DNA from: Methyloversatilis universalis EHg5
GTDB taxonomy: Bacteria > Pseudomonadota > Gammaproteobacteria > Burkholderiales > Rhodocyclaceae
DNA length: 64,000 bases
NCBI RefSeq assembly: GCF_000378945.1
Contig: NZ_KB900539.1
Coordinates: forward strand, 2,933,234-2,997,233
Direction of reading: 5' to 3'
This document shows, piece by piece, positions 7,208 to 17,215 of this stretch. A program made the position numbers and the translations under genes. Position 1 is the first letter of the stretch. Each line of letters starts with the position of its first letter. The notes under the pieces were generated by a model. That model saw only the letters and a list, made by a program, of their open reading frames with translations, ran no database searches and had not been told where the DNA came from.

Positions 7208-8404
7208 TCACGCCAACCAGCGGCCGAGATCGCGCTTCATGTCTTCCACCGACTCCAGACCGATGGCCAGACGGATCAGGCTGTCGCGGATACCCGAGGC
7301 GTCGCGCGCTTCCTGAGAAATGCGGCCATGCGTGGTCGTCGCCGGGTGGGTGATGGTGGTCTTGGTGTCGCCAAGGTTGGCAGTGATCGACAGCATGCGG
7401 GTGGCGTCGATCAGCTTCCACGCCTCTTCGCGGCCGCCCTTCACCTCGAAAGCCACCACCGCGCCGCCGGTCTTCTGCTGGCGCATCGCGATTTCGTGCT
7501 GCGGATGCGACGGCAGGCCGGGGTAGAACACGCGCGCCACCCAGGGCTGCGCCTCCAGCCAGCGCGCCAGTTCCAGCGCGTTGGCCGACTGCGCCTGCAT
7601 GCGGATGGACAGCGTTTCCAGCCCCTTCAGGATGATCCAGGCGTTGAACGGCGACAGCGTCGGGCCGGCGGTGCGCAGGAAGCGCAGCACCTCGTCCATT
7701 TCCGCCTTGCGCCCGCACACCGCGCCGCCGAGCACGCGGCCCTGGCCGTCGAGGTACTTGGTGGCGGAATGAATGACGATGTCGGCCCCCAGCTCGATCG
7801 GCTTCTGCAGCGCCGGCGAGCAGAAGCAGTTGTCGACCGCCAGCAGCGCGCCGGCCGCGTGTGCGACCTCAGCCACCGCGGCGATGTCGATCACTTCGGT
7901 CAGCGGGTTGGACGGCGTTTCGATGAAGAAAAGTCTCGTGTTCGGCTGCACCGCGGCGCGGTAGGCCTCGATGTTGGTCGCCTCGACCAGCGTGGTGCTG
8001 ACGCCGAACTTCTCGAAATAGGTCGCGAACAGCTGCTGGGTCGAGCCGAAGATGCCGCGCGACGCGATGATGTGGTCGCCGCTCTTCAGCAGCGCCATCA
8101 GCGTCGACAGGATGGCCGACATGCCGGAACTGGTGGCGATGCAGGCCTCGGCACCTTCCAGTGCCGCCAGACGGTCCTGGAACATGGTGACCGTCGGGTT
8201 GGTGAAGCGGGCGTACACATTGCCCGGCGCGGCGCCCGAGAAGCGGGCGGCGGCTTCGGCCGCGGTGTTGAACACGAAGCTCGAGGTCAGGAACATCGCC
8301 TCGCCGTGTTCGCCGAACTGGCTGCGCTCTATGCCGGCGCGCACGGCGACGGTTTCGGGGTCGTACTGCGCGGGATCGAAGGGCGCGCGTTCAGTGCTGC
8401 TCAT
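7208..8404 (-). CDS. metZ: O-succinylhomoserine sulfhydrylase
   Basis: MetZ makes homocysteine directly from O-succinylhomoserine and sulfide, with pyridoxal phosphate. The 398-residue product shows the Cys/Met-metabolism enzyme pattern: FTNPTVTMFQDRLAALEG, the PLP-contacting ETPSNPLTEV, VDNCFCSPALQKP, and HSATKYLDGQGR with the Schiff-base lysine at the K of ATK. The C-terminal NLGDTKTTITHPATTTH is typical of MetZ rather than MetB or MetC. The ATG at 8404 has GGAG 7 bases upstream. The gene has its own promoter, SAM-II riboswitch and terminator between 8481 and 8657, so it should be turned off when S-adenosylmethionine is plentiful. Confidence 0.95.
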   Translation of the reverse strand: MSSTERAPFDPAQYDPETVAVRAGIERSQFGEHGEAMFLTSSFVFNTAAEAAARFSGAAPGNVYARFTNPTVTMFQDRLAALEGAEACIATSSGMSAILSTLMALLKSGDHIIASRGIFGSTQQLFATYFEKFGVSTTLVEATNIEAYRAAVQPNTRLFFIETPSNPLTEVIDIAAVAEVAHAAGALLAVDNCFCSPALQKPIELGADIVIHSATKYLDGQGRVLGGAVCGRKAEMDEVLRFLRTAGPTLSPFNAWIILKGLETLSIRMQAQSANALELARWLEAQPWVARVFYPGLPSHPQHEIAMRQQKTGGAVVAFEVKGGREEAWKLIDATRMLSITANLGDTKTTITHPATTTHGRISQEARDASGIRDSLIRLAIGLESVEDMKRDLGRWLA

Positions 8405-8480
8405 GATGTGCTCCATCCGGCCTCGCGGCCGGTCATGCGGAAGATCGAAAACAAAGCGCGAGGCGAAAACGGATAGCCCA

Positions 8481-8519
8481 AAACAAAAAACCCGTTCCGC
8501 CTCGGAGGCAAAACGGGTT
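8481..8519 (-). terminator. intrinsic terminator in the metZ leader (riboswitch expression platform)
   Basis: Read on the minus strand, AACCCGTT (8519-8512) pairs with AACGGGTT (8496-8489). An inner GCCT/AGGC stem lies in the loop, and TTTTTTGTTT follows directly (8490-8481). It lies 77 bases before the metZ ATG and about 20 bases after the aptamer. Its 5' arm overlaps CGTTTTGCC (8515-8507), which can instead pair with GGCGAAACG (8541-8533) at the 3' end of the aptamer. That gives a 9-bp antiterminator with one G-U pair, so terminator and antiterminator exclude each other. Confidence 0.8.
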
Positions 8520-8532
8520 CCGCAGATACGTT

Positions 8533-8621
8533 CGTTTCGCCGCTTTAGCCGTATTTGTCCGGGACCGCTCTCTTTCGATGACGGCCCCGCGCGCCCGCAA
8601 GCTGGATTCAAATCGGCGCGT
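8533..8621 (-). ncRNA. SAM-II-type riboswitch with an inserted hairpin, upstream of metZ
   Basis: On the minus strand the conserved SAM-II blocks occur in order. The P1 arm CGCGCC (8620-8615) is followed at once by GATTTG, then GCTTGC, then the closing P1 arm GGCGCG, and later ACAAATACGGCTAAAGCGG with the diagnostic GCTAAA (8549-8544). Between the closing P1 arm and the 3' strand is an extra hairpin: CGGGGCCG pairs with CGGTCCCG, 8 bp with one G-U, around a 14-base loop. Compact SAM-II aptamers lack it. The family is known mainly from Alphaproteobacteria, in front of met genes, where it binds S-adenosylmethionine through a pseudoknot. The loop sequence CCAGC can pair with GCGG after GCTAAA as that pseudoknot. 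Confidence 0.8.
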
Positions 8622-8627
8622 AGCCGG

Positions 8628-8657
8628 ACATTAGCGCCCGGCCGCAGCAGACGTCAA
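8628..8657 (-). promoter_or_regulatory. sigma-70-type promoter of metZ
   Basis: On the minus strand TTGACG (8657-8652) lies 18 bases before TAATGT (8633-8628). Transcription would start close to 8621, which is the first base of the P1 helix of the riboswitch. The exact fit supports both calls. Confidence 0.75.
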
Positions 8658-8670
8658 GCGCCCGCAGCCA

Positions 8671-10200
8671 TCAGGCGTTCTCTTCCGACGCCACCAGATT
8701 CAGGTCGAGCTGGCCGCCGTCGTCGTCACTCTGCTTGGGCGCGCCCTTGCGCTGGTTTTCAACACCGTCGAGATAGGCGGCGGTCACGTCACCGGTGATG
8801 TAGCAGCCGTCGAAGCAGGACGTTTCGAACTGGTCGATCGACGGATTGCAGGCGGTGATCGAGGCCTTGAGCATGTCCAGCGTCTGGTAGATCAGCGCGT
8901 CGGCGCCGATGGCGGCGCGGATTTCGTCGTCGGTGCGGTTGGACGCGATCAGTTCGTCGCGGGTGGGCATGTCGATGCCGTACACGTTGGCGTAGCGCAC
9001 CGGGGGTGCGGCCGAGGCGAAATACACCTTGTTCGCGCCGGCTTCGCGCGCCATTGCGACGATTTCCTGGCTGGTGGTGCCGCGCACGATGGAATCATCG
9101 ACCAGCAGCACGTTCTTGCCCTTGAACTCCTGGGTGATCGCATTGAGCTTCTGGCGCACCGACTTACGACGCACCGCCTGCCCCGGCATGATGAAGGTGC
9201 GGCCGATGTAGCGGTTCTTCACGAAACCTTCGCGGTAGGGCACGTCCAGCACACGCGCCAGTTCCATCGCCGACGGGCGGCTGGAATCGGGAATCGGGAT
9301 CACCGCGTCGATCTGCAGGTCGGCGTGGTCGCGCTGTATCTTCTGCGCGAGGAATTCACCCATCTTGACCCGCGACTCGTAGACCGACACGCCGTCCATC
9401 AGCGAATCGGGGCGGGCCAGATACACGTATTCGAACAGACAGGGCGCGTAGTTCGGGCGCTCGGCGCACTGCTGCGACTTGATCGCGCCTTCCGGCGAAA
9501 TGAGCACCGCTTCGCCCGGCGCGATGTCGCGCAGCAGCTTGAAGCCCAGCGTATCGAGCGCGACGCTTTCCGACGCGACCAGCCACTCGGTGCCGTTGGC
9601 GGTTTCGTTGTTGCCGATCACCAGCGGACGGATGCCGAAGGGGTCGCGGAAGGCCAGCAGACCGAAGCCGGCAATCATGGCCACCACCGCGTAGGCACCG
9701 CGGCAGCGGCGATGCACGCCGGCCACCGCACGGAAGATGGTTTCGTGGTCGAAGGTCGGCCGCTCGCGCAGCGCCTGCATGATTTCGTGCGCCAGCACAT
9801 TGAGCAGCACTTCGGAATCGCTGGTGGTGTTGATGTGCCGCAGGTCGGTGCGGAACATGTCCAGCTTCAGCTCTTCAGAATTGGTCAGGTTGCCGTTGTG
9901 CGCCAGCATGATGCCGAACGGCGAATTGACATAGAAGGGCTGCGCCTCGGCCGCGTTGTAGGCGGAACCGGCGGTCGGGTAGCGCACATGGGCGATGCCC
10001 CAGTTACCCTGCAGATTGCGCATGTTGCGCGTGCGGAAGGCGTCGCGCACCAGGCCCGAGCCCTTGTGCATCAGGAACTTCTGCCCCTGCGCGGTGGCGA
10101 TGCCCGCCGCGTCCTGGCCGCGGTGCTGGAGCACCAGCAAGCCATCGTACAGAAGCTGGTTGACGGGAGAGGTGGCAACGACGCCGAGTATTCCGCACAT
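8671..10200 (-). CDS. purF: amidophosphoribosyltransferase (purine synthesis, first step)
   Basis: PurF transfers ammonia from glutamine to PRPP to give phosphoribosylamine. The N-terminus MCGILGVV exposes the catalytic Cys after removal of Met, and the glutaminase domain continues with [10 protein letters not shown] and AHNGNL. The C-terminal phosphoribosyltransferase half has the PRPP loop [14 protein letters not shown] near residues 363-376. The 509-residue length fits the Gram-negative type without an N-terminal propeptide. The start is 5 bases after the cvpA stop, the same cvpA-purF pairing as in E. coli, so both are on one transcript. The 3' end overlaps the upstream edge of the metZ promoter region. 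Confidence 0.97.
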   Translation of the reverse strand: MCGILGVVATSPVNQLLYDGLLVLQHRGQDAAGIATAQGQKFLMHKGSGLVRDAFRTRNMRNLQGNWGIAHVRYPTAGSAYNAAEAQPFYVNSPFGIMLAHNGNLTNSEELKLDMFRTDLRHINTTSDSEVLLNVLAHEIMQALRERPTFDHETIFRAVAGVHRRCRGAYAVVAMIAGFGLLAFRDPFGIRPLVIGNNETANGTEWLVASESVALDTLGFKLLRDIAPGEAVLISPEGAIKSQQCAERPNYAPCLFEYVYLARPDSLMDGVSVYESRVKMGEFLAQKIQRDHADLQIDAVIPIPDSSRPSAMELARVLDVPYREGFVKNRYIGRTFIMPGQAVRRKSVRQKLNAITQEFKGKNVLLVDDSIVRGTTSQEIVAMAREAGANKVYFASAAPPVRYANVYGIDMPTRDELIASNRTDDEIRAAIGADALIYQTLDMLKASITACNPSIDQFETSCFDGCYITGDVTAAYLDGVENQRKGAPKQSDDDGGQLDLNLVASEENA

Positions 10201-10205
10201 GATGG

Positions 10206-10700
10206 TCAGGCCTTAAAACGAATCTTTTTCGCCACGGATTCCGGCAGCCAGGGCTTGAGCGCGATGGCGGCCGTTTCGAGTGGTGGCGTCAGCGCAGCCG
10301 ACTTCCACCACGGCTGCTCCGGTGCCGGGGTGTAGGCCGCGCCGACGACGAGGAGCATCAGTATAAGTCCGGCGCGCGCCAGCCCGAACAGCCCGCCGAG
10401 CACGCGGTCCGGAATGTCCAGCCCAGTGGCATGGATGAGCGATCGCATGAGCCAGCGCAGCACGCCACACAGCAGCAGCACGACTATGAAGGTAAGGGCG
10501 AAACCGGCGACTGCAAGCAGGCCGGGATCGGCGATGGTGCCGGTGAGCAGCCGGGCGGCGTCGCCGCCGAACTGGCGGGCGGCGATGAAGGCGAGCACCC
10601 AGGCCGCCAGCGCGATCACTTCGCTCACCAGACCCCGCATCAGCCCGATCGCCGTGGAGAACACCACGATGGCGAGCAGGCCGTAATCCAGAACTGTCAT
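10206..10700 (-). CDS. cvpA: CvpA family inner-membrane protein
   Basis: The 164-residue protein has four predicted membrane helices, at about residues 5-22, 26-44, 62-84 and 102-122, with the family's [16 protein letters not shown] in the second. CvpA was found in E. coli as needed for colicin V production; its biochemical role is still unclear. The gene is between the SPOR gene, whose stop it overlaps by 4 bases (10697-10700), and purF (5 bases downstream), the usual order in Proteobacteria. Confidence 0.92.
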   Translation of the reverse strand: MTVLDYGLLAIVVFSTAIGLMRGLVSEVIALAAWVLAFIAARQFGGDAARLLTGTIADPGLLAVAGFALTFIVVLLLCGVLRWLMRSLIHATGLDIPDRVLGGLFGLARAGLILMLLVVGAAYTPAPEQPWWKSAALTPPLETAAIALKPWLPESVAKKIRFKA

Positions 10701-11410
10701 TGACGCGGCGCGACCATGGACCGCATGCCGGCCGCTTCCAGCTTGCGCTGGGCCGCCTCCGCCGCCTGCCGGCTGGAGAAGGGGCCGACCTTGACCCGGG
10801 TACGGGTCTGGCCGTCCGCCAGTTTCACTTCTTCGGTGAAACTGGCCAGACCGAGTTCCTTGGCACGGGCACGCAGCTTGGCCACATTGGCCGCATCGCC
10901 GAACACCCCGAGCTGCAGCGCGAAACTGCTCTTGCCGTCGAGCACGGCAGCGGCACGCGCAGCTTCGGCTGGCGACACCTCGGGCTTGGCCGCCGGCTTG
11001 GGCGGTTCGGGCTTCGGTTCAGGTTTGGGTGCGGGCTTAGGTTCCGGCTTAGGTTCCGGCTTCGGCTCGGGTTTCGGTTCGGGCTTCACTTCGGGTCGGG
11101 CCGCGACCTGAGGCGACACGGGCGCCTGGGCGGCCGGCCTGGCCGGCGTCTGCGGTACGGGCTCGGAATCGGGCGGCGGCTGCAGCGTGTCCTCCGATTC
11201 GACCGCAGCGCGGGCCGGCGAAGCCAGCGGAGCAGCACCTTCGCGCGGCGGAATGCGCACCGCGATGTCCTGCGCCGGCGGGCGCGGTTCGTGGTCCATC
11301 ACCACCGGCAGCACGATGGCGGCGGTCAGTGCCAGGGCAACCGCACCCAGCAGGCGGCGACGGGCACGCTTACGGAGATCGGTCTGCAGATCGGAATCGG
11401 TGGAAGCCAC
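10697..11410 (-). CDS. SPOR domain-containing inner-membrane protein (DedD/FtsN-like)
   Basis: The 237-residue product has a short basic cytoplasmic N-terminus, one membrane helix at about residues 20-38 and a long Pro/Lys/Glu linker at about residues 100-150 with a repeated PKPE unit. A SPOR domain follows at about 158-235 (FALQLGVFGDAANVAKLRARA ... TRVKVGPFSSRQAAEAAQRKL). SPOR domains bind septal peptidoglycan stripped of its stem peptides, and such proteins help cell division. The position folC-SPOR-cvpA-purF corresponds to dedD in E. coli, so a DedD-like role is likely. Confidence 0.88.
   Translation of the reverse strand: MASTDSDLQTDLRKRARRRLLGAVALALTAAIVLPVVMDHEPRPPAQDIAVRIPPREGAAPLASPARAAVESEDTLQPPPDSEPVPQTPARPAAQAPVSPQVAARPEVKPEPKPEPKPEPKPEPKPAPKPEPKPEPPKPAAKPEVSPAEAARAAAVLDGKSSFALQLGVFGDAANVAKLRARAKELGLASFTEEVKLADGQTRTRVKVGPFSSRQAAEAAQRKLEAAGMRSMVAPRQ
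10990..11094 (-). repeat. short tandem repeat coding for the PKPE linker of the SPOR protein
   Basis: Roughly 12-base units of the form GGTTCGGGCTTC, with third-position changes, repeat about eight times. They encode Lys-Pro-Glu-Pro steps. The repeat is in frame, so gain or loss of a unit would only change linker length. Confidence 0.6.
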
Positions 11411-11436
11411 TTCGGGGGCGTGTCCTGCGGGTGGGA

Positions 11437-12774
11437 TCAGCCCTGAGCGGGCGGAGGCGTTGCGGGGCCCGATACCGGAGGCCGCGGCGACTGCGCGTAT
11501 TCGCGCATCACTTCGGCCACGGTCAGGAAGGAACCGAACACAATAATTCTATCATCCGCCCCCACCCTCGCCTGCGTGGCCTGCCAGGCCTCGACCGGCG
11601 ATGCGAAGGTATGCACCGCACCCGGAATGCCCTGTTCGGCAATCATGGCAGCGATGTCAGCCGCCGGCGTACCGCGCGGGCCGCCGAGGTCGCACAGCAT
11701 CCAGTGGTCGATGCGGCCCTTCAGGCGGTCGAGCACGCCGGCGATGTCCTTGTCGCGCAACATGCCCATGACGGCCCAGGTTTCCGGGAAGAAACCCATG
11801 CTGGACAGATTTTCGTTCAGCACCGCGGCAGCATGCGGATTGTGCGCGACGTCGAAAATGACGGCGGGCCGCCCCGGCATGACCTGGAAGCGGCCGGGCA
11901 GTTCGACCGTGGCCATACCGAGCCGGATGTCGCCCAGGCTGACCGGCACACGGTCGGCCATCGCGTCGAGCGCGGTGATCACGCTGGACGCGTTCAGCAG
12001 CTGGTTGGCGCCACGCAGCGCCGGATAGCCGAGGCCGCCGCGCTTGACCAGACGCTCCGGGTCACGCCGCCAGTAACCCCACTGCTGGCGGTCGCCACCG
12101 AAGCCGAAGTCACGGCCGGAAATCTTCAGTACCGCGCCGATCGCCTGCGCGTGGTCGACCACGCTCTGCGGCGGCACCGGGTCGCCGACGATGGCCGGGC
12201 GACCGGGACGGAAAATGCCGGCCTTCTCGCGACCGATCAGTTCGCGCGTGTCGCCGAGGTAGTCCATGTGGTCCAGATCGACGCTGGTCACGATGGCGCA
12301 GTCGGCATCGAAGGCGTTGACCGCGTCCAGCCGGCCGCCGAGGCCGACCTCCATCACGATCACGTCGAGATTGGCGTGTTCGAACACCTGCCAGGCGCCC
12401 AGCGTGCCGAATTCGAAATAGGTCAGCGCGGTGTCACCGCGCGCCGCCTCGACTTCGGCGAAACCGCGGCAGATCGCCTCGTCGCTGGCCGGTTCGCCAT
12501 TGATGCGGACGCGTTCGTTGTAGGCCAGCAGATGGGGCGAGGTATAGGTACCGACGCGGTAGCCGGCGCAGCGCAGGATGCGCTCCAGCATGGCGCAGGT
12601 CGAACCCTTGCCATTGGTGCCACCGACGATGAACAGCGGCACCTTCTGGACGACACCGAGCGCCTGCTTGACGCTGAGCACGCGGTCCAGCCCGAGCTGG
12701 ATCGCCTTCGGATGCAGACTTTCGAGATGCTGCAGCCACTCGGGCAGAGTTGAATACATGGGCTGGCCGGACAA
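11437..12774 (-). CDS. folC: folylpolyglutamate synthase / dihydrofolate synthase
   Basis: FolC adds glutamate to dihydropteroate and to folates, using ATP. The N-terminal Mur-ligase-type domain has the P-loop VGGTNGKGSTCAMLE near residues 50-64, TSPHLLAYNERVRING and MEVGLGGRLDAVN. The C-terminal domain begins near residue 300 with VIFDVAHNPHAAAVL. The length of 445 is usual. Two starts are close together (residue 1 and the Met at residue 6); the first was kept. It lies in the accD-folC-SPOR-cvpA order shared by many Proteobacteria, 26 bases before the SPOR gene. Confidence 0.95.
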   Translation of the reverse strand: MSGQPMYSTLPEWLQHLESLHPKAIQLGLDRVLSVKQALGVVQKVPLFIVGGTNGKGSTCAMLERILRCAGYRVGTYTSPHLLAYNERVRINGEPASDEAICRGFAEVEAARGDTALTYFEFGTLGAWQVFEHANLDVIVMEVGLGGRLDAVNAFDADCAIVTSVDLDHMDYLGDTRELIGREKAGIFRPGRPAIVGDPVPPQSVVDHAQAIGAVLKISGRDFGFGGDRQQWGYWRRDPERLVKRGGLGYPALRGANQLLNASSVITALDAMADRVPVSLGDIRLGMATVELPGRFQVMPGRPAVIFDVAHNPHAAAVLNENLSSMGFFPETWAVMGMLRDKDIAGVLDRLKGRIDHWMLCDLGGPRGTPAADIAAMIAEQGIPGAVHTFASPVEAWQATQARVGADDRIIVFGSFLTVAEVMREYAQSPRPPVSGPATPPPAQG

Positions 12775-12814
12775 GCCGAATTCAGTGCGGACGCGGATAT
12801 TAGGCGAAGCCGGC

Positions 12815-13684
12815 TCAGCTCGCCAGCGCCGGCATGCGCTGCAGCGCTGCCAGCAGCCCGGCGATGCGCTCCGGCATCTCGCGGCGATCGACGATCATGT
12901 CGACCGCACCCTTCTCCAGCAGGAATTCAGCGCGCTGGAATCCTTCCGGCAGCTTTTCGCGCACCGTCTGTTCGATCACGCGCGGGCCGGCGAAGCCGAT
13001 CAACGCGCCAGGCTCGGCGATCACCACGTCGCCCATGAAGGCGAAGCTGGCGGACACACCGCCCATGGTCGGGTCGGTCAGCACCGAAATGAAGGGCAGG
13101 CGGTTCTGCGAAAGCTGGGTCAGCGCGGCCGTGGTCTTGGCCATCTGCATCAGCGAGAACAGGCCTTCCTGCATGCGGGCACCGCCGCTGGCGGCGAAGC
13201 AGACGAAGGGCAGGCGCTGCTCCACCGCAAGGCGGACACCGCGCACGAAACGCTCACCGACCACCGAACCCATAGAGCCGCCGAGGAATTCGAATTCGAA
13301 GCAGGCGACCACCACCGGCACGGTCTTGATCGCGCCCTGCATGACCACCAGCGCATCGCCCTCGCCGGTGTCGTCAGCCGCCGCATTCAGGCGGTCGGCG
13401 TAGCGCTTGCTGTCGCGGAACTTGAGCGGATCGACCGGCATCACTTCGTTGCCGATCTCGAACCGGCCTTCGCGGTCGAGCAGGCCGTCCAGCCGGGCAC
13501 GGGCGCGCATGCGCGAGTGGTGGCTGCACTTCGGGCACACATTCTGATTGGCCGCCAGATCGGCGGTGTAGAGCACCGCCTCGCAGGACGGGCACTTCGA
13601 CCACAGGCCTTCCGGCACCGACTTGCGGCCGGCTGCCTCGCTGCGGTTGATCTTCGGCGGAAGGAGTTTCTGCAACCAGCTCAT
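12815..13684 (-). CDS. accD: acetyl-CoA carboxylase carboxyltransferase subunit beta
   Basis: AccD, together with AccA elsewhere, transfers the carboxyl group from carboxybiotin to acetyl-CoA, giving malonyl-CoA for fatty acid synthesis. An N-terminal four-Cys zinc ribbon is visible (C31, C34, C49, C52), followed by the crotonase-like core with [19 protein letters not shown] and the glycine-rich [13 protein letters not shown]. The 289-residue length is normal. The ATG overlaps the trpA stop by 4 bases (13681-13684), a coupling common in Proteobacteria. Confidence 0.97.
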   Translation of the reverse strand: MSWLQKLLPPKINRSEAAGRKSVPEGLWSKCPSCEAVLYTADLAANQNVCPKCSHHSRMRARARLDGLLDREGRFEIGNEVMPVDPLKFRDSKRYADRLNAAADDTGEGDALVVMQGAIKTVPVVVACFEFEFLGGSMGSVVGERFVRGVRLAVEQRLPFVCFAASGGARMQEGLFSLMQMAKTTAALTQLSQNRLPFISVLTDPTMGGVSASFAFMGDVVIAEPGALIGFAGPRVIEQTVREKLPEGFQRAEFLLEKGAVDMIVDRREMPERIAGLLAALQRMPALAS

Positions 13685-14493
13685 GCGGTGACCTCCTGGC
13701 TGTCCATGGCCTGACGGATGCTGCCGACCAGCGCCTTCACGCGCGGAATGACCTGATCGGCCGGGCTGTTCTCGATTTCCTCGATGATGCGGCTGCCGAT
13801 CACCACGCCGTCGGCCACGGCCGAAAGCGCCTTGGCCGACGCGCCGTCACGAATGCCGAAGCCCACGCCCACCGGCATGCCCACGGCTTCGCGAATGGCC
13901 GGAATGCGGCGCGACACTTCGCTCACGTCGAGGTGACCAGCACCGGTCACGCCCTTCAGCGACACGTAGTAGATGTAGCCGCTGCCGATCTCGCCGACTG
14001 CACGAATGCGCTTTTCGGTCGAGGTGGGCGCAATCAGGAAAATCACGTCCAGACCGACCGCCCTCACCTTGGCGGCAAAGTCGTGCGACTCTTCCGGCGG
14101 GTAATCGACCACCAGCACGCCGTCGGCACCGGCCTTCGACGCGGCGTCGGCAAACGCATCCACGCCCATCGCCTCGATCGGATTGGCATAGCCCATCAGC
14201 ACCACCGGCGTGCGGGCGTCGGTCTTGCGGAATTCGGCCACCACCTGGATCACGTTGCGCAGCGACACCTTCTTCACCAGCGCACGCTCGGACGAGCGCT
14301 GTATGGTCGGGCCGTCGGCCATCGGGTCGGAAAAGGGCACGCCCAGTTCGATGATGTCGACGCCGGACTCGACCAGCGCATGCATGAGCGGAACGGTGAC
14401 CGACAGATCGGGGTCGCCCGCGGTGATGAAAGGAATCAGCGCCTTGCGGCCGGCCGATTCCAGTGCGGACAGGGTGGAAGCGATTCGGGACAT
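13681..14493 (-). CDS. trpA: tryptophan synthase alpha subunit
   Basis: TrpA splits indole-3-glycerol phosphate and passes indole to TrpB through a tunnel. The start at 14493 gives [19 protein letters not shown], the usual beginning; the longer open frame upstream is not conserved in kind. Visible motifs are [12 protein letters not shown] with the catalytic Glu-containing [19 protein letters not shown] (Glu near residue 50), and the phosphate-binding GVGFGIRDG. The length of 270 is normal. The gene lies 64 bases after trpB and overlaps accD by 4 bases. Confidence 0.97.
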   Translation of the reverse strand: MSRIASTLSALESAGRKALIPFITAGDPDLSVTVPLMHALVESGVDIIELGVPFSDPMADGPTIQRSSERALVKKVSLRNVIQVVAEFRKTDARTPVVLMGYANPIEAMGVDAFADAASKAGADGVLVVDYPPEESHDFAAKVRAVGLDVIFLIAPTSTEKRIRAVGEIGSGYIYYVSLKGVTGAGHLDVSEVSRRIPAIREAVGMPVGVGFGIRDGASAKALSAVADGVVIGSRIIEEIENSPADQVIPRVKALVGSIRQAMDSQEVTA

Positions 14494-14557
14494 GTATTGA
14501 AACCGCCGGCCGGATCGCTTGCGCGTCCCGACCGGCAAAAGGTTGATCGGGAACGCG

Positions 14558-15790
14558 TCAGAACTGGATGCCGGATTTTTCGGCCACGGTGTGCATGTCC
14601 TTGTCGCCACGACCGGACAGGTTCACCAGGATGGCCGCGTCCTTCGGCATATCGGCCGCCAGCTTCATCGCGTAGGCCACCGCGTGCGAGGACTCCAGCG
14701 CCGGAATGATGCCTTCGGTACGGCACATGCGATGGAAGGCGGCGAGCGCCTCGTCATCGTTGATGGTGACGTACTCGGCACGGCCGGTGTCCTTCAGCCA
14801 CGCGTGTTCCGGACCCACACCCGGGTAGTCCAGACCGGCGGACACCGAATGCGTCTCGATGATCTGGCCGTTCTCGTCCTGCAGCAGATAGGTGCGGTTG
14901 CCGTGCAGCACGCCCGGACGACCGGCGGTGAGCGAGGCGGAGTGCTGGCCGGTGGCCACGCCGTGACCGCCGGCTTCGACACCGATCAGACGCACGTTCG
15001 GGTAGGGAATGTAGGGGTAGAAGATGCCCATGGCGTTGGAGCCGCCACCGACACAGGCCACCACGGCATCCGGCTGACGCTGGATCATTTCCGGCATCTG
15101 CCACAGGCATTCCTCGCCGATGATCTTCTGGAAATCGCGCACCATCATCGGGTAGGGATGCGGGCCCGCCACGGTGCCGATGATGTAGAAGGTGTTGGCG
15201 ACATTGGTCACCCAGTCGCGCATCGCCTCGTTCAGCGCATCCTTCAGCGTCTTCGAGCCGCACTCGACCGGCACCACGGTGGCGCCGAGCAGCTTCATGC
15301 GATAGACGTTGGCGGCCTGACGCTTCACGTCTTCGCTGCCCATGTAGACCACGCATTCCATGCCCAGACGTGCGGCAATGGTGGCGGTCGCCACACCGTG
15401 CTGACCGGCACCGGTTTCCGCGATCACGCGCGGCTTGCCCATGTGCTTGGCCACCATGGCCTGGCCGATCACGTTGTTGATCTTGTGCGCGCCGGTGTGA
15501 TTCAGATCTTCGCGCTTCAGGTAGATCTGCGCGCCGCCGCAGTGCTCGGACAGCCGACGGGCGTGATAGACCGGGCTCGGGCGGCCCACGTAGTGCTTCA
15601 GTTCGTATGCGTACTCGGCGCGGAAGGCCGGATCGTCCTTCAGCGAGTCGTAGGCTTCGCGCAGTTCGTCCAGCGCCGCGATCAGGGTTTCGGCAACGAA
15701 CACACCGCCATAAGGACCGAAATGACCCAGAGCGTCCGGATAGTTGTAGGCCGAGGCGGATACCTCAGCCGGCAGATCTTGCTTCCCCAT
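14558..15790 (-). CDS. trpB: tryptophan synthase beta subunit
   Basis: TrpB condenses indole with serine to tryptophan, using pyridoxal phosphate. The ATG at 15790 follows AGGAGTGGAGC. The product (410 residues) has [17 protein letters not shown] with the Schiff-base lysine of HKIN, then [10 protein letters not shown] and the PLP phosphate loop [10 protein letters not shown]. The first 26 bases overlap the end of trpF, so trpF and trpB are translated in a coupled way. The trp genes are part of the long minus-strand run from truA to folC. Confidence 0.97.
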   Translation of the reverse strand: MGKQDLPAEVSASAYNYPDALGHFGPYGGVFVAETLIAALDELREAYDSLKDDPAFRAEYAYELKHYVGRPSPVYHARRLSEHCGGAQIYLKREDLNHTGAHKINNVIGQAMVAKHMGKPRVIAETGAGQHGVATATIAARLGMECVVYMGSEDVKRQAANVYRMKLLGATVVPVECGSKTLKDALNEAMRDWVTNVANTFYIIGTVAGPHPYPMMVRDFQKIIGEECLWQMPEMIQRQPDAVVACVGGGSNAMGIFYPYIPYPNVRLIGVEAGGHGVATGQHSASLTAGRPGVLHGNRTYLLQDENGQIIETHSVSAGLDYPGVGPEHAWLKDTGRAEYVTINDDEALAAFHRMCRTEGIIPALESSHAVAYAMKLAADMPKDAAILVNLSGRGDKDMHTVAEKSGIQF

Positions 15791-16418
15791 GCTCCACTCC
15801 TGATATGAAGGCCGCCACCCGGGCGACGTCCTTGATGCCCTTGCCTGATTCCACGCCACTGCTCACGTCGACCGCCACCGGCCGGATGTTCGCGACCGCG
15901 TCGGCCACATTATCCGGGTCGAGGCCGCCGGACAGAATCAGCGGCAGTCCGAGCCCGGCCGGAATCAGCGTCCAGTCGAAGCGCTTGCCGGAACCACCCC
16001 AGGCTTCCGACCACGCGTCGAGCAGCAGACCCCGCGCGCCACGATAAAGGCGCGCACATTCTAGCAAATCCGTTTCCGGCCTCACCCGGACCGCTTTGAT
16101 CCAGGGTCGGCCGAAGCGTTCGCAGTACTCCGGGCTTTCGTCGCCGTGAAACTGCAGCAGGTCGAGATCGGCTTCCCGGGCCGCCTGTTCCACCACTTCG
16201 GGCGCCTCGTTGACGAACAGCCCCACCCGGCTGACGAAGGGCGGCACCCGGCGCGCCAGTTCGGCGGCGCGGGCAATGCTCACCGCGCGCGGACTGGGCG
16301 GGTAGAGCACGAAGCCGACCGCGTCCACGCCCAGCGCCAGCGCGCCGTCCAGATCGGCTTCACGGGTGAAGCCGCATACCTTGATGCGAGTTCTGCGCAC
16401 GTCGATTCCTGTATTCAA
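15765..16418 (-). CDS. trpF: phosphoribosylanthranilate isomerase
   Basis: TrpF opens and rearranges phosphoribosylanthranilate (an Amadori reaction) in tryptophan synthesis. The N-terminal [17 protein letters not shown] carries the catalytic Cys, and [18 protein letters not shown] contains the general-acid Asp (the D of LLDA). The phosphate site [10 protein letters not shown] is near residue 165. The 217-residue length is close to the family's 205-210. It overlaps trpB by 26 bases downstream and truA by 4 bases upstream (16415-16418). Confidence 0.96.
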   Translation of the reverse strand: MNTGIDVRRTRIKVCGFTREADLDGALALGVDAVGFVLYPPSPRAVSIARAAELARRVPPFVSRVGLFVNEAPEVVEQAAREADLDLLQFHGDESPEYCERFGRPWIKAVRVRPETDLLECARLYRGARGLLLDAWSEAWGGSGKRFDWTLIPAGLGLPLILSGGLDPDNVADAVANIRPVAVDVSSGVESGKGIKDVARVAAFISGVEHGEARSAG

Positions 16419-17215
16419 TCCAGCATCGGGCCGACCGGCGGCAGGCGGTGCAGCGCCGCCTGCGGCAGCCCCCAGTGTGCATCGTAGCCGACGCCGACCA
16501 GATAGAGGCCGCAGGGCGAAAAGGTGGGCGCGGCCAGACGGCGATCGCGCTGCGCCAGCAGCTCGCCGGTCCAGGCCGGTGGGCGGCGGCCGCAGCCGAT
16601 ATCGACCAGCGCGCCCACGATGTTGCGCACCATGTGGTGCAGAAAGGCATTGGCGCCCAGATCGAAGGCGATCCAGTCACCGCGCCGCCTCACGTCGAGC
16701 CGGTGCAGCGTGCGCACCGGGCTTTTCGCCTGGCATTCGGACGAACGGAAGGCGGAAAAATCGTGCTCACCGCACAGCGCCTGCGCCGCCTCGGCCATGA
16801 GATCGACGTCCAGCGGCCGGTGAAACCAGCCGGCCAGGGTGGCACCGATGGCCGGGCGCACCGGGCTGTTGAACAGCAGATAGCGATAGCTGCGGCTGTG
16901 CGCCGAGAAGCGGGCATTGAACGCGTCGCTCACCGGCTGCGCCCAGCGCACCGCGACCGAGGGCGGCAGCAGCGCGTTGCAGCCGCGCACCCAGGCGCTG
17001 TCCGGCCGGACCGCCTCGGTGTCGAAATGCACCACCTGCACGGTGGCGTGCACGCCGGTATCGGTGCGACCGGAGGCCTGTACCCGCACCGGGTGGGCGG
17101 CGATGGCGGACAAGGCGGCTTCGAGCGCGTCCTGCACGGTCGGGCCGACCGGCTGCGACTGCCAGCCGCGGAAGGCGGATCCGTCGTACTCGACGCCCAG
17201 CGCGATGCGGCTCAC
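16415..17215 (-). CDS. truA: tRNA pseudouridine(38-40) synthase
   Basis: TruA isomerises uridines 38-40 of the anticodon arm in many tRNAs. The 266-residue product has the family start [19 protein letters not shown] and the catalytic Asp in [11 protein letters not shown] near residue 53. The C-terminal half has [17 protein letters not shown]. The stop of the CbiQ-like gene overlaps its start by 4 bases (17212-17215). truA next to fimV and trpF is the normal order in Betaproteobacteria. Confidence 0.96.
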   Translation of the reverse strand: MSRIALGVEYDGSAFRGWQSQPVGPTVQDALEAALSAIAAHPVRVQASGRTDTGVHATVQVVHFDTEAVRPDSAWVRGCNALLPPSVAVRWAQPVSDAFNARFSAHSRSYRYLLFNSPVRPAIGATLAGWFHRPLDVDLMAEAAQALCGEHDFSAFRSSECQAKSPVRTLHRLDVRRRGDWIAFDLGANAFLHHMVRNIVGALVDIGCGRRPPAWTGELLAQRDRRLAAPTFSPCGLYLVGVGYDAHWGLPQAALHRLPPVGPMLD

